The notes below the pieces were generated by a model that did not search any database, had not been told where the DNA came from, and saw only the letters and a list, made by a program, of their open reading frames with translations. 64,000 bases of DNA, taken from Sipunculus nudus. Its lineage: Eukaryota; Annelida; Sipuncula; Golfingiida; Sipunculidae. Positions 24,890-36,293 of the stretch are shown here, piece by piece (position 1 is the stretch's first letter; each line of letters opens with the position of its first letter). The stretch spans positions 65,281,389-65,345,388 of the forward strand of contig CM049315.1 of NCBI GenBank assembly GCA_026874595.1, read 5' to 3'. Position numbers and translations under genes: made by a program.

Positions 24890-27800
24890 CTGCAGACTCT
24901 GAGATTAGAGTTAAATATCCTCAGGTAGGCAAATATAAGGAGTTGAGATGGAGGTATAGCCGCATTTTGAGCCAAGATTCGGGTCCTTCATCTCGGTCAG
25001 AGCCAATTGCAAATTTGCTTGAGAGCAGTTAGAGCCCCGCACAGTGCAAATTTGCTTAAAGACAGCTGGAACCTCTCCCAGTCAGGCGACATGCATCTTT
25101 AACTGTCATAGACTCTAAGATTAGAGATAAGCATCCTCAGGTTGGCCAACAAAATGAGTTGACATAGCAGAATAGCCCCATTTCGAACCATGATTTGGAC
25201 CACTGAACCCGGTCAGGGCACATGGCAAACTTCCAAACAGTCAGATGAAACCGAGCCCAGTCAGGCGACATGTATCCATTACTGTCACAGACTCTGAGAT
25301 AAGAGATAAACATCCTCAGGTAGGCCGATATAATGAGTTGAGATAGAGGTATAGCCGCATTTTGAGCCCTGATTCGGGCCCTTCAACCCGGTCAGAGCCC
25401 ATTGCAGATAAGATTAGAGATAAACACCCTCGGGTTGGCCAAATAAATGAGTTAGGATAGAGGTTTTACCCCATTTCTTACCCTGATTTGGGCCCCTGAA
25501 CCCGGTCAGGGCCCAGTGCAAATTTGCTTGTAGACAGCTGGAACCTCTCCCAGTCAGGCGACATGCATCTCTAACTGTCACAGTTTCTGAAAGTAGAAAT
25601 AAACATCCTCAGGTATGCCAATATAATGAGTTAAGATAGAGGTATAGCCACATTTTGAACCCTGATTTGGGATTTTCAACCTGGTGAGGGCCCAATAAAA
25701 ATTTGCTTGTAGACAGCTGGAACCGATCTCAGTCAAACGACATACATCTTTAACTGTCACAGACTCTGAGATTAGAGATAAGCACCCTTAGGTTGGCCAA
25801 CAAAATGAGTTTAGATAGAAGAATAGCCCCATTTCGAACCCTGATTTGGACCACTGAACCCGGTCAGGGCCCATTGCAAATTTCCAAACAGTCAGATGAA
25901 ACCGAGCCCAGTCAGGCGACATGCATCTCTTACTGTCACAGACTCTGAGATTAGAGATAAACATCCTCAGGTAGGCCAATATAATCAGTTGAGATAGAGG
26001 TATAGCCGCATTTTGAGCCCTGATTCGGGCCCTTCAACCCGGTCGGAGCCCATTGCAAATTTGCTTGAGGACAGTTAGAGCCCCGCCCAGTCAGGTGGCA
26101 TACATCTCTAACTGTCACAGACTCTGGGATTAGAGATAGACACCCTCAGGTTGGCCAACAAGATGAGTTTAGATAGAAGTATAACCCCGTTTCGTACCCT
26201 GATTTTGGCCCCTGGACCCGGTCAGGGCAAATTGCAATTTTGCTTGCAGATAGTTAGAGCCCAGCCCATCCAGGTTACATCCATTTCTAACTGTCACAGA
26301 CTGTGGGATTAGAGATAAACACCCTCGGGTTGGCCAATTTAATGAGTTGGGATAGAGGTTTTACCCCATTCGCGAACCCTGATTTGGACCCCTGAACCCG
26401 GTCAGGGCCCATTGCAAATTTCCAAACAGTCAGATGAAACCGAGCCCAGTCAGGCGACATGCATCTCTTACTGTCACAGACTCTGAGATTAGAGATAAAC
26501 ATCCTCAGGTAGGCCAATATAATCAGTTGAGACAGAGGTATAACCGCATTTTGAGCCCTGATTCGGGCCCTTCAACCCGGTCGGAGCCCATTGCAAATTT
26601 GCTTGAGGACAGTTAGAACCCCGCCCAGTCAGGTGGCATACATCTCTAACTGTCACAGACTCTGAGATTTGAGATAGACACCCTAGGGTTGGCCAATTCA
26701 ATGAGTTAGAACAGAGGTTTTACCCCATTTCTAACCCTGATTTGGGCCCCTCAACCCGGTCAGGGCCCGTGCAAATTTGCTTGTAGACAGCTGGAACCTC
26801 TCCCAGTCAGGCGACATGCATTTCTAACTGTCACAGACTCTGAGATTAGAAATAAACATCCTCAGGTATGCCAATATAATGAGTTAAGATAGAGGTATAG
26901 CCACAGTTTGAACCCTGATTTGGGATTTTCAACCTGGTGAGGGCCCAATAAAAATTTGCTTGTAGACAGCTGGAACCGATCTCAGTCAAACGACATACAT
27001 CTTTAACTGTCACAGACTCTGAGATTAGAGATAAGCACCCTCAGGTTGGCCAACAAAATGAGTTTAGATAGAAGAATAGCACCATTTCGAACCCTGATTT
27101 GGACCCCTGAACCCGGTCAGGGCCAATTGCAAATTTCCAAACAGTCAGATGAAACCGAGCCCAGTCAGGCGACATGCATCTCTTACTGTCACAGACTCTG
27201 AGATTAGATATAAATATCTTCAGGTAGGCCAATATAATCAGTTGAGATAGGGGTATAGCTGCATTTTGAGCCCTGATTCGGGCCCTTCAACCCGGTCGGA
27301 GCCCATTGCAAATTTGCTTGAGGACAGTTAGAGCCCCGCCCAGTCAGGTGGCATACATCTCTAACTGTCACAGACTCTGGGATTAGAGACAGACACCCTC
27401 AGGTTGGCCAACAAAATGAGTTTAGATAGAAGTATAACCCCATTTCGTACCCTGATTTTGGCCCCTGAACCCGGTCAGGGCAAATTGCAATTTTGCTTGC
27501 AGATAGTTAGAGCCCAGCCCATCCAGGTTACATCCATCTCTAACTGTCACAGACTGTGAGATTAGAGATAAATCCCTCAGGTTGGCCAACAAAATGAGTT
27601 TATATAGAAGAATAGCCCCATTTGCAACCCTGATTTGGACCCCTGAACCCGGTCAGGGCCCATTGCAAATTTACAAACAGACAGATGAAACCGAGCCCAG
27701 TCAGGCGACATGCATCTCTTACTGTCACAGACTCTGAGATTAGAGATAAACATCCTCAGGTAGGCCAATATAATCAGTTGAGATAGAGGTATAACCGCAT

Positions 27801-30800
27801 TTTGATCCCTGATTCGGGCCCTTCAACCCGGTCGGAGCCCATTGCAAATTTGCTTGAGGACAGTTAGAACCCCGCCCAGTCAGGTGGCATACATCTCTAA
27901 CTGTCACAGACTCTGAGATTAGAGATAGACACCCTAGGGTTGGCCAATTCAATGAGTTAGAACAGAGGTTTTACCCCATTTCTAACCCTGATTTGGGCCC
28001 CTAAACAGGGTCAGGGCCCGTGCAAATTTGCTTGTAGACAGCTGGAACCTCTCCCAGTCAGGCGACATGCATTTCTAACTGTCACAGACTCTGAGATTAG
28101 AAATAAACATCCTCAGGTTGGCCAACAAAATGAGTTTAGATAGAAGTATAACCCCATTTTGTACCCTGATTTTGGCCCCTGAACCCGGGCAGGGCAAATT
28201 GCAATTTTGCTTGCAGATAGTAAGAGCCCAGCCCATCCAGGTTACATCCATCTCTAACTGTCACAGACTGTGAGATTAGAGATAAACTCCCTCAGGTTGG
28301 CCAACAAAATGAGTTTAGATAGAAGAATAGCCCCATTTCGAACCCTGATTTGGATTCCTGAACCCGGTCAGGGCCCATTGCAAATTTCCAAACAGACAGA
28401 TGAAGCCGAGCCCAGTCAGGCGACATGCATCTCTTACTGTCACAGACTCTGAGATTAGAGATAAACATCCTCAGGTAGGCCAATATAATCAGTTGAGATA
28501 GAGGTATAACCGCATTTTGAGCCCTGATTCGGGCCCTTCAACCCGGTCGGAGCCCATTGCAAATTTGCTTGAGGACAGTTAGAACCCCGCCCAGTCAGGT
28601 GGCATACATCTCTAACTGTCACAGACTCTGAGATTAGAGATAGACATCCTAGGGTTGGCCAATTCAATGAGTTAGGACAGAGGTTTTACCCCATTTCTAA
28701 CCCTGATTTGGGCCCCTCAACCCGGTCAGGGCCCGTGCAAATTTGCTTGTAGACAGCTGGAACCTCTCCCAGTCAGGCGACATGCATCTCTAACTGTCAC
28801 AGACTCTGAGATTAGAAATAAACATCCTCAGGTATGCCAATATAATGAGTTAAGATAGAGGTATAGCCAAATTTTGAACCCTGATTTGGGATTTTCAACC
28901 TGGTGAGGGCCCAATAAAAATTTGCTTGTAGACAGCTGGAACCGATCTCAGTCAAACGACATACATCTTTAACTGTCAGAGACTCTTAGATTAGAGATAA
29001 GCACCCTCAGGTTGGCCAACAAAATGAGTTTAGATAGAAGAATAGCCCCATTTCGAACCCTGATTTGGACCACTGAACCCGGTCAGGGCCAATTGCAAAT
29101 TTCCAAACAGTCAGATAAAACCGAGTCCAGTCAGGCGACATGCATCTCTTACTGTCACAGACTCTGAGATTAGAGATAAACATCCTCAGGTAGGCCAATA
29201 TAATCAGTTGAGATAGAGGTATAACCGCATTTTGAGCCCTGATTCGGGCCCTTCAACTCGGTCGGAGCCCATTGCAAATTTGCTTGAGGACAGTTAGAAC
29301 CCCGCCCAGTCAGGTGGCATACATCTCTAACTGTCACAAACTCTGGGATTAGAGATAGACACCCTCAGGTTGGCCAACAAAATGAGTTTAGATAGAAGTA
29401 TAACCCTATTTCGTACCCTGATTTTGGCCCCTGAACCCGGTCAGGGCAAATTGCGATTTTGCTTGCAGATAGTTAGAGCCCAGCCCATCCAGGTTACATC
29501 CATCTCTAACTGTCACAGACTGTTAGATTAGAGATAAACACCCTCGGGTTGGCCAATTTAATGAGTTGGGATAGAGGTTTTACCCCATTTCGAACCCTGA
29601 TTTGGACGCCTGAACCCGGTCAGGGCCCATTGCAAATTTCCAAACATTCAGATGAAGCCTCTCCCAGTCAGGCGACATGCATCTCTAACTGTCACAGACT
29701 CTGAGATTAAAGATAAACATCCTCAGGTAGGCCAATATAATCAGTTGAGATAGAGGTATAGCCACATTTGGAACCCTGATTTGGGATTTTCAAGCTGGTG
29801 AGGGCCCAATAAAAATTTGCTTGTAGACAGCTGGAACCGATCTCAGTCAAACGACATACATCTTTAACTGTCACAGACTCTGAGATTAGAGATAAGCACC
29901 TAGGTTGGCCAACAAAATGAGTTTAGATAGAAGAATAGCCCCATTTCGAACCCTGATTTGGACCCCTGAACCCGGTCAGGGCCCATTGCAAATTTCCAAA
30001 CAGTCAGATGAAACCGAGCCCAGTCAGGCGACATGCATCTCTTACTGTCACAGACTCTGAGATTAGAGATAAATATCTTCAGGTAGGCCAATATAATCAG
30101 TTGAGATAGAGGTATAACCGCATTTTGAGCCCTGATTCGGGCCCTTCAACTCGGTCGGAGCCCATTGCAAATTTGCTTGAGGACAGTTAGAACCCCGCCC
30201 AGTCAGGTGGCATACATCTCTAACTGTCACAAACTCTGGGATTAGAGATAGACACCCTCAGGTTGGCCAACAAGATGAGTTTAGATAGAAGTATAACCCC
30301 GTTTAGTACCCTGATTTTGGCCCCTGCACCCGGTCAGGGCAAATTGCAATTTTGCTTGCAGATAGTTAGAGCCCAGCCCATCCAGGTTACATCCATCTCT
30401 AACTGTCACAGACTGATGAGTTGAGTTAGAGGTATAGCCGCATTTTGAGCCCTGGTTCGGGCCCTTCAACCCGGTCAGTAGATAACTGAACCGCGCCAAG
30501 TTAGGTGACATGCATCCTTAACTGTCACAGACCCTGAGATTAGAGATATACACCATCAGGTTGACTAATATAATGAGTTATGATATAGGTGTAACTCCAT
30601 TTCTAACCCCGATTTGGGCACCTGAAACCTGCCAGGGCTCATTACAAATTTGCTAACAGACAGAGGAACCGAGCCCAGTCAGGTTACATGCATCGCTGAC
30701 TGTTACAGACTCTGATACTAGAGATAGACACCCTGAGGTTGGCCAACAAAATGAGTTTAGATAGAGGTATAGCCCCATTTCGAACCCTGATTTGGGCCCC

Positions 30801-31685
30801 TGAACTCGGTCAGAGCCAATTGCAATTTTGCTTGCAGATAGTTAGAGCCCAGCCCATCCAGGTAACATCCATCTCTAACTGTCACAGACTGTGAGATTAG
30901 AGATAAACTCCCTCAGGTTGGCCAACAAAATGAGTTTAGATAGAAGAATAGCCCCATTTCGAACCCTGATTTGGACCCCTGAACCCGGTCAGGGCCCATT
31001 GCAAATTTCCAAACAGACAGATGAAACCGAGCCCAGTCAGGCGACATGCATCTCTAACTGTCACAGACTCTGAGATTAGAGATAAACATCCTCAGGTAGG
31101 CCAATATAATCAGTTGAGATAGAGGTATAGCCTCACTTGGAACCGTCGTTTGGGCCCCTGAACCCGGTTAGACGCCAATGTAAATTTATTTTTTTTAGAT
31201 GGTGGGTATGCATGGCTTGTTGTCACAGACTTTGTGATTAGGGATCAAAACCCTCAATTTGGCCAAAATAATGATTTGATATAAAGGCATAGCCCCATTT
31301 TGAATTCCCGTTTGCCTCAGGTTGGCCAATATAATGAATTAAGATTGTGGTATAGCCCCACTTTGAACCGTGGTTTGGGCCCTTGGTCCCTGTCAGACAC
31401 CAACGCAGAGAAAACTCATACCGCTCCAAGTCTTGCTGTCACAGGCTCTGGGATAAGAGATACTTAAACCCTTCATTAAATTTGGCCTTCACCATATAGG
31501 AATATAGACGTATAGCTACAAAACCCGGTTTTGGTCCTTGAACCCAATGAGAAACCCATGCAAATAATTGTTATAGATAATCCAAACCATTCAAAGGGGC
31601 TTGACATGCATGGCTTGTTGTCACAGACTCTGAGATAAGAGGTTACAAATCCTCGATTTGACCAGCGCAATATATCACGGAAAAC
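24890..31685 (-). repeat. ~179 bp satellite array, reverse orientation (about 38 monomers)
   Basis: The reverse complement shows the same landmarks as the left array (CAGAGTCTGTGACAG, GATGCATGTC, CCTGACTGGG, CCAACCTGAGG), so it is the same family inverted. The internal variant differs: GGGCTCGGTT, ACCGGGTTCAG, GGGTTCGAAATGGGGCTA and CATTTTGTTGGCC. A marker monomer (GATGAAACCGAGCC on the plus strand) recurs at 25895, 26433, 27148, 27684, 28399, 29114 and 30007. The spacings are 538, 715, 536, 715, 715 and 893 bp, i.e. 3, 4, 3, 4, 4 and 5 monomers. The outer edge (31200-31685) is diverged. Confidence 0.95.
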
Positions 31686-31914
31686 GCTCTTTAATTAATT
31701 TATTATTGAAATATCTTTTTTCTTCTTCTTTTTATTAACGTCAGCGTTTATGAATACTTCATGTGACGTCATACTTAAATCATCAAGTCACATCAGGACA
31801 CAGTCTCTGGTGCAGTTGGACCACACAAAAGTGTATGGGCATTGCCTGCGACGTCCATCCTGTTGGTAAGCATAGCGGTAGCGACTTCTGGTGGATATTG
31901 TGTTAACCAACTGG

Positions 31915-31963
31915 GTCCGGATATGTTACCTCCGGATGGCGCAACGTCCGGATAGCTCGAACT
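31915..31963 (-). repeat. CTATCCGGA cluster, right boundary (inverted)
   Basis: The plus strand has GGTCCGGATA, CCTCCGGATGG and CGTCCGGATAGCTCGA. Their reverse complements match the left cluster at 10264-10312 over about 17 bp (15 identical) and 12 bp (all identical), separated by a spacer that is shorter here. Confidence 0.7.
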
Positions 31964-32063
31964 CGGTGTCAGTGTAACCTTATGTCGCAAACCATTCTGC
32001 CTGATACCGAGTGATGGCGCTCGAGTGCATTACATAAATCTCTTACGAACACAAACAGGATCA

Positions 32064-32155
32064 TTCACTACGCTTCGGCCTTTTGAATGAGAACAGAAAA
32101 AGGCTTTTGTTTTGAATTAGCCGAACTTGATTTCAAAAGGCCGATGCGTAGTGAA
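32064..32155. repeat. 24 bp inverted repeat pair (hairpin potential)
   Basis: The arm at 32064-32087 (starting TTCACTACGC) and the arm at 32132-32155 are inverted complements with a single mismatch, separated by 44 bp. This could be the core of a small MITE or a stable stem-loop. No coding sequence is nearby. Confidence 0.75.
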
Positions 32156-32344
32156 AGAGACAGGATCGGCTGCACGATATATCGTGCGTAGGGGCACAAC
32201 AGGTACATTTGTTTAATGTTCATTTACAGAAGATGTTTGATATAAAAATGCAGTTAGCCAAACCCTGTGTTATTTGCTTTCTACTTTTCTTTTCTTTCTA
32301 TTTTCATTCCTTTCATTGTTCCCGTAGATGGACCATGGATCTGC

Positions 32345-32352
32345 AATAAAAC

Positions 32353-32403
<51 letters not shown>
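32345..32403 (+). repeat. (TTA)n microsatellite
   Basis: About 58 bp of ATT/TTA repeats directly follow CAATAAAAC. The tract abuts the 5' end of a Helitron-like element at 32407. Confidence 0.95.
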
Positions 32404-32406
32404 GTA

Positions 32407-33027
32407 TCAAAACAAAGTTTTGCGGAGACTATGTTTTTGACCGGGTTCCTCCGCAGCCGCCGCTGCTACCGCGTTCGTTTTCCTGAACAGAACTCTGAGA
32501 ACACTGGACAGATTTTTCCGAAACTTTACACCATTACCGGTTCATATGTGAACTGGTGCCAAAATATTTTTGCGTTGACCTCTGACCATTCCTCACTCCA
32601 GTGCGTCCATCTGTGCGTCTGTTTTGACACATTAACCCACATATCTTCGGACTCGTTTGACCAATCAGGCTAAAAATTTGCCTTTGGATAGCTTAATAAC
32701 ATACAATATATGGGGCCGCCTCTAGCAAACAATTTTCGCACAGCGTCCATCTGTTCTTCTTCCTTGGGATAAAATCACTCATATCTCTGCAGTAGTTAGA
32801 CTTATCCACCTTAAAATTTGCATGTGTATACAGCCTGGGTAGTTTTCTTGATTTTATGACAGGTGGGGCCACCTACAAACACATTTCAACTGCAGACTTC
32901 CATGCTAATATGCAAAAACACCTCATATCTCTATTTCCCAATGCCACTCAATCCATGCCTCACTTTATCCGTCCTACTTCGATTTCGGCGGATACACGTA
33001 GTCGCTTGTCGACTACCCGTATTCTAG
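32407..33027 (+). mobile_element. Helitron-like family A, copy 1 (621 bp)
   Basis: The 5' end follows host TA and starts TC, with a decayed version of the family's terminal palindrome. The 3' end has a perfect hairpin, GTAGTCG (32998-33004) and CGACTAC (33010-33016) with loop CTTGT. CCGTATT and CTAG (33024-33027) follow, then T. Hairpin plus CTAG followed by host T, with a 5' TC, is the Helitron terminal signature. There is no Rep/helicase coding, so it is non-autonomous. Confidence 0.6.
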
Positions 33028-33033
33028 TTATTA

Positions 33034-33068
<35 letters not shown>

Positions 33069-33152
33069 CCTGAACGCAGTCGTGGTCGCTTGTCGACTAC
33101 CCGTATTCTAGTTATTATTGTTATTATTATTATGATTATTATTATTATTATA

Positions 33153-33200
<48 letters not shown>
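33028..33200 (+). repeat. (ATT)n microsatellite with a second Helitron-like 3' end
   Basis: ATT repeats at 33028-33067 and 33112-33200 flank a 41 bp fragment (33071-33111). The fragment repeats the end of family A: the GTCGCTTGTCGACTAC part of the hairpin and a second CTAG at 33108-33111. This looks like a local duplication of the terminus within the microsatellite. Confidence 0.75.
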
Positions 33201-33726
33201 CCGTGAAACAGGATGCAAGATTGAATATCAGTAGTATATAAAAACTTGAAGACCGAAGTTCTTGTTCGGAAACGGTCTTATTTTTCAACGTCTTCCAAAT
33301 GACATTTTATGAAATATATGCAGCATGTTTCGAAAAAAAGCAAATATTTTAAATGTAGATCAGTACATTGTTAAATAAACAATAGCATATAATATAATAT
33401 TATATAATATATTATTATATTATATTATATTATAGTATTAAAAAAAATCTTTCCATGACAATATGAAATAAGATGCATAAAACAAATTTTTTTTATTTAT
33501 AACGACACGACATTATATATTATTAATATAAATATCAAATGGAAAAAAGGCTTATCTGAACTGAATACACTATCATACAACCAAGTAAATAATGTAGTAT
33601 TAAAACAAATAATAAACATAATTTAACATAGCTGATGATATATTGAAAAAATAATATGGGTTCTCACATCCGAACATGAAGTTTCTACAGTCGTGTAATT
33701 ACGTGATTTAGAAACTTATTGAAAAA
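33201..33726. other. AT-rich unassigned sequence
   Basis: I see no gene. It contains a TATTATA-rich low-complexity stretch (about 33388-33438) and, at 33651-33705, the left member of a 55 bp direct repeat whose partner is at 35131-35185. Confidence 0.5.
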
Positions 33727-35124
33727 GTAGAATACGGGTAATCGACAAGCGACTACGTGTATCCGCCAAAATCAGAGTAGGACTTGTTAAGTGAGGCATG
33801 GATTGAGTGGCAAGGGGAAATAGAGTTACATGTGTTACATGTTAGAATGGTTGTCTGCAGTTGAAATGTGTATACACATGCAAAATTTCAGGCTGAAAAG
33901 TCAAACCACTGCAGAGATATGAGTGATTTTATCCCACAGCAGACAAACAAATGGACGCTGTGCAAAAATGGCTGCAGGTGGCGCCACCATTTTTGTGTAT
34001 GTTATAAAGCTATCCAAGGGCTACATTTGTGTAAATAAATTTCCTGATTGGTCAAACGAGTCCGGATATATAAGCATTAATGTCTGCAGCGTGAACGTGA
34101 ATGAAGCTGGCGCCACCTGTCATAAAATCAAGATAGCTATCAAGGATGTATACGCATGCCGAATTACAGGTAATTTAGTCAAACCACTGCAGAGATACGA
34201 GTGATTTTAACCCAAGGCAGACAAACAGATGGACGCTGTGCAAAAATGGCTGCAGGTGGCGCAAACATTTTTGTGTATGTTATAAAGCTATCCAAGGGCT
34301 ACATTTGTGTAAAAAATTTTCCTGATTGGTCAAACGAGTCCGGATATATAAGCATTAATGTCTGCAGCGTGAACGTGAATGAAGCTGGCGCCACCTGTCA
34401 TAAAATCAAGATAGCTATCAAGGATGTATACGCATGCCGAATTACAGGTAATTTGGTCCAACCACTGCAGAGATATGAGTGATTTTAACCCAAGGCAGAC
34501 AAACAGATGGACGCTGTGCGAAAATGGCTGCAGTTGGCGCCACCATTTTTGTGTATGTTATAAAGCTATCCAAGGGCTATATTTGTGTAAAATTTTTTCC
34601 TGATTGGTCGAACGGTTCCTTAGATATAAGCTTTGATTTCTGCAGCGTGAACGTGAATGTAGGTGGCGCCACCTGTCATAAAATATAGAAAGCTATCTAG
34701 GATGTATACGCATGCCGAATTTCAGGTGAATTAGTCAAACCACTGCAGAGATATGAGTGATTTTAACCCAAGGCAGATGAACAGATGGACACTGTGCAAA
34801 AATGGCTCCAGGTGGCGCCACCATTTTTTTATGTATGTTATAAAGCTATCCAAGGGCTACATTTTTACAAAAATTTTTTCTTGATCGGTCAAACGGTTCC
34901 CGAGATATGTGGGTTTATGTGTGGAAACAGACGCACAAACAGACGCTGGGCAGAGAGGAAAGGTCAGAGGTCAAGGCCTATTGGTTAGGCACCAGTTCAC
35001 ATGTGAAAAAATAATTGGTGTAAGTTTCGGAAAAATCCGTCCAGTAGTCTCAGAGGAGTTCTCCAGAAACGAACGCGGCGGAACCTTGTCAAAAACAGTA
35101 TCCGCAAAACTTCGTTTTGGCGGA
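33727..35124 (-). mobile_element. Helitron-like family A, copy 2, with ~278 bp internal tandem repeats
   Basis: On the minus strand the copy starts TC after host TA, with a palindrome formed by GTATCCGCCAAAAC and GTTTTGCGGATAC (35126 down to about 35097). It ends with the hairpin region and CTAC, a mutated CTAG, at 33730-33727. Between them a unit of about 278 bp recurs, seen by its landmark GTGATTTTA at 33923, 34201 and 34479 and again near 34757. Each unit contains GCGCCACC, CTGCAGAGATA and GTATACGCATGCCGAATT. The 93-codon open frames here merely follow the repeat unit and need GTG starts. Confidence 0.65.
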
Positions 35125-35125
35125 T

Positions 35126-35389
35126 ACAATATAATACGGGTTTTCACTTCCGACCATGGAGTTTCTACAGTCGTGTAATTGCGTGTATTTTCGCGAGGAC
35201 GTGCGTGCATGCAACTTTCCGTGTGGACGAATCTCTAGCTGTTTGTATAAGGAGCAAATATCTCGATATTTCGAGTATATTATTAATTATTCGCACGGTA
35301 CGTATAATATATACACGATATCGTGTGTACGGTGTGGTGAATGCATGATATCGTGCATGCTGATTAGCGGGTCTTACATGTAGGTTCCC
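35126..35389. other. Unassigned flank with one half of a direct repeat
   Basis: Positions 35131-35185 match 33651-33705 at about 49 of 55 bases. The remainder (35186-35389) contains several ATATCG/CGATAT motifs but no recognisable feature. Confidence 0.6.
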
Positions 35390-35436
35390 GGTGGCGGATC
35401 CAGAAATTCAATAACAGGGGGCGCTAATACAAATTG

Positions 35437-35494
35437 GCGGTTGTTGGGTAAAATCTTAATGAAAACTATAGTTTTCATTTTACCCAACAACCGC
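35437..35494. repeat. 58 bp near-perfect palindrome
   Basis: The outer arms GCGGTTGTTGGGTAAAAT and its complement (ending ACCCAACAACCGC) enclose a perfect inner palindrome ATGAAAACTATAGTTTTCAT. The only asymmetry is a few bases (CTTA) on one side. RNA or single-stranded DNA from here would fold into a very stable hairpin of about 27 bp. Confidence 0.9.
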
Positions 35495-35559
35495 ACTGAA
35501 AACAAAAGGTAGTCAAATTGACTATTATTACGAAGGCAAATTGTTGAGTGGAAAAATCC

Positions 35560-35640
35560 CTGGGCCGATTCGGGAGTCGAAGCGAGGTCGGTGGCGCACA
35601 AGTCCGGCGAACCAACCGCTTCGCTAGCAGTTCGATCCGC
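35560..35640 (-). repeat. tRNA-like SINE head
   Basis: The minus strand contains TAGCGAAGCGG (within 35612-35625), which fits the pol III A box TRGCNNAGYGG. About 30 bases downstream it contains GCTTCGACTCC (35583-35572), which fits the B box. The folded anticodon stem is poor, so this is a tRNA-derived SINE head and not a functional tRNA. The SINE body may extend left through the palindrome to about 35390. Confidence 0.55.
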
Positions 35641-35699
35641 TTTTATGTCACCCCGTAACACTGCTCTACATACATGCCAGTTACACCGCTCAGGCAATA

Positions 35700-36293
35700 A
35701 CTAGGGTTTTTACGCCGCAGTTTTGCCTCTTCGGGTACCCCTCTCTTTGCACTGAGGTCGCCAGAACTGACACGCCAGCCAGCCAGGTCCGGCCCGCCCT
35801 CGCTGACCTTCAACCACCGGGGAATCCCCCAGGTGTTCCCGGGAGCCTGAGCCTAGCAACCTGCCAGTAATGTCCGAGCGCCACCGGACTACCCCTGGAC
35901 TACCGTTAGTCCCGCCCTGAGCCTTGTCCCTTTCGACCAGTAACAGTTTTCGTTCGATCGGAGCCTTCTCGGGAGCCTTCTCTGGTGCTTGTGCCATAAT
36001 GCTTGAGCCTTGTCCCTGCTGGTCCTAACCGGACCCCCGGTTCTTACGTCTTGGAGCCATGTCCCTGATCCTTTCGGGATCCCCTCAACTTTTATCCACC
36101 AAACAACTGGCTCTACAGGGCCGGGTCCCATACTGCCGGCAACAGGCTGGCCTACTCTTCTATCGAAAAACTGTATGGGGTCTTTTTCGTGCCCATCCCC
36201 TTCTGGTCACGGGACCGCCATTTTACGTCCTCATCCGATGGACGGCCCGTATTTTACTTTTGCAGTCGGGCGTTGCTGTGCTCCGGAGCCTTT
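35700..36293 (-). mobile_element. Probable 3' untranslated part of the LINE fragment
   Basis: This G/C-rich stretch lies immediately downstream (minus strand) of the LINE stop codon. It contains imperfect repeats of GACAAGGCTCA and GAGAAGGCTCC. Open frames are accidental and of biased composition. Its end is not marked by a clear poly-A or simple repeat, so the limit is uncertain. Confidence 0.4.

Larger units (their letters stand above)
10261..31967. mobile_element. Composite block: two inverted satellite arrays bracketed by inverted and direct repeats
   Basis: A 12-bp direct repeat GTCAGTGTAACC lies at 10249-10260 and 31968-31979. Just inside, the left side reads CTCAAGCTATCCGGACG (10264-10280) and CCATCCGGAGGT (10301-10312). 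The reverse complement of the right side reads TTCGAGCTATCCGGACG and CCATCCGGAGGT (within 31929-31963). This is the arrangement of terminal inverted repeats inside a target-site duplication. The interior is almost entirely one ~179 bp satellite, forward on the left and reverse on the right. Whether it moved as a unit is inference; no transposase is present. Confidence 0.5.

Noticed and set aside
24712-31430. Open frames in the reverse satellite
   Set aside because: Same reason; near-identical 60-76 codon frames recur with the higher-order repeat.
10249-31979. CRISPR-like regular spacing
   Set aside because: Repeats are contiguous ~179 bp monomers without unique spacers, in a eukaryotic context.
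33923-34688. Three consecutive 69-93 codon frames of similar sequence
   Set aside because: They follow the 278 bp internal unit of the Helitron-like element and depend on GTG starts; no codon-level conservation is apparent.
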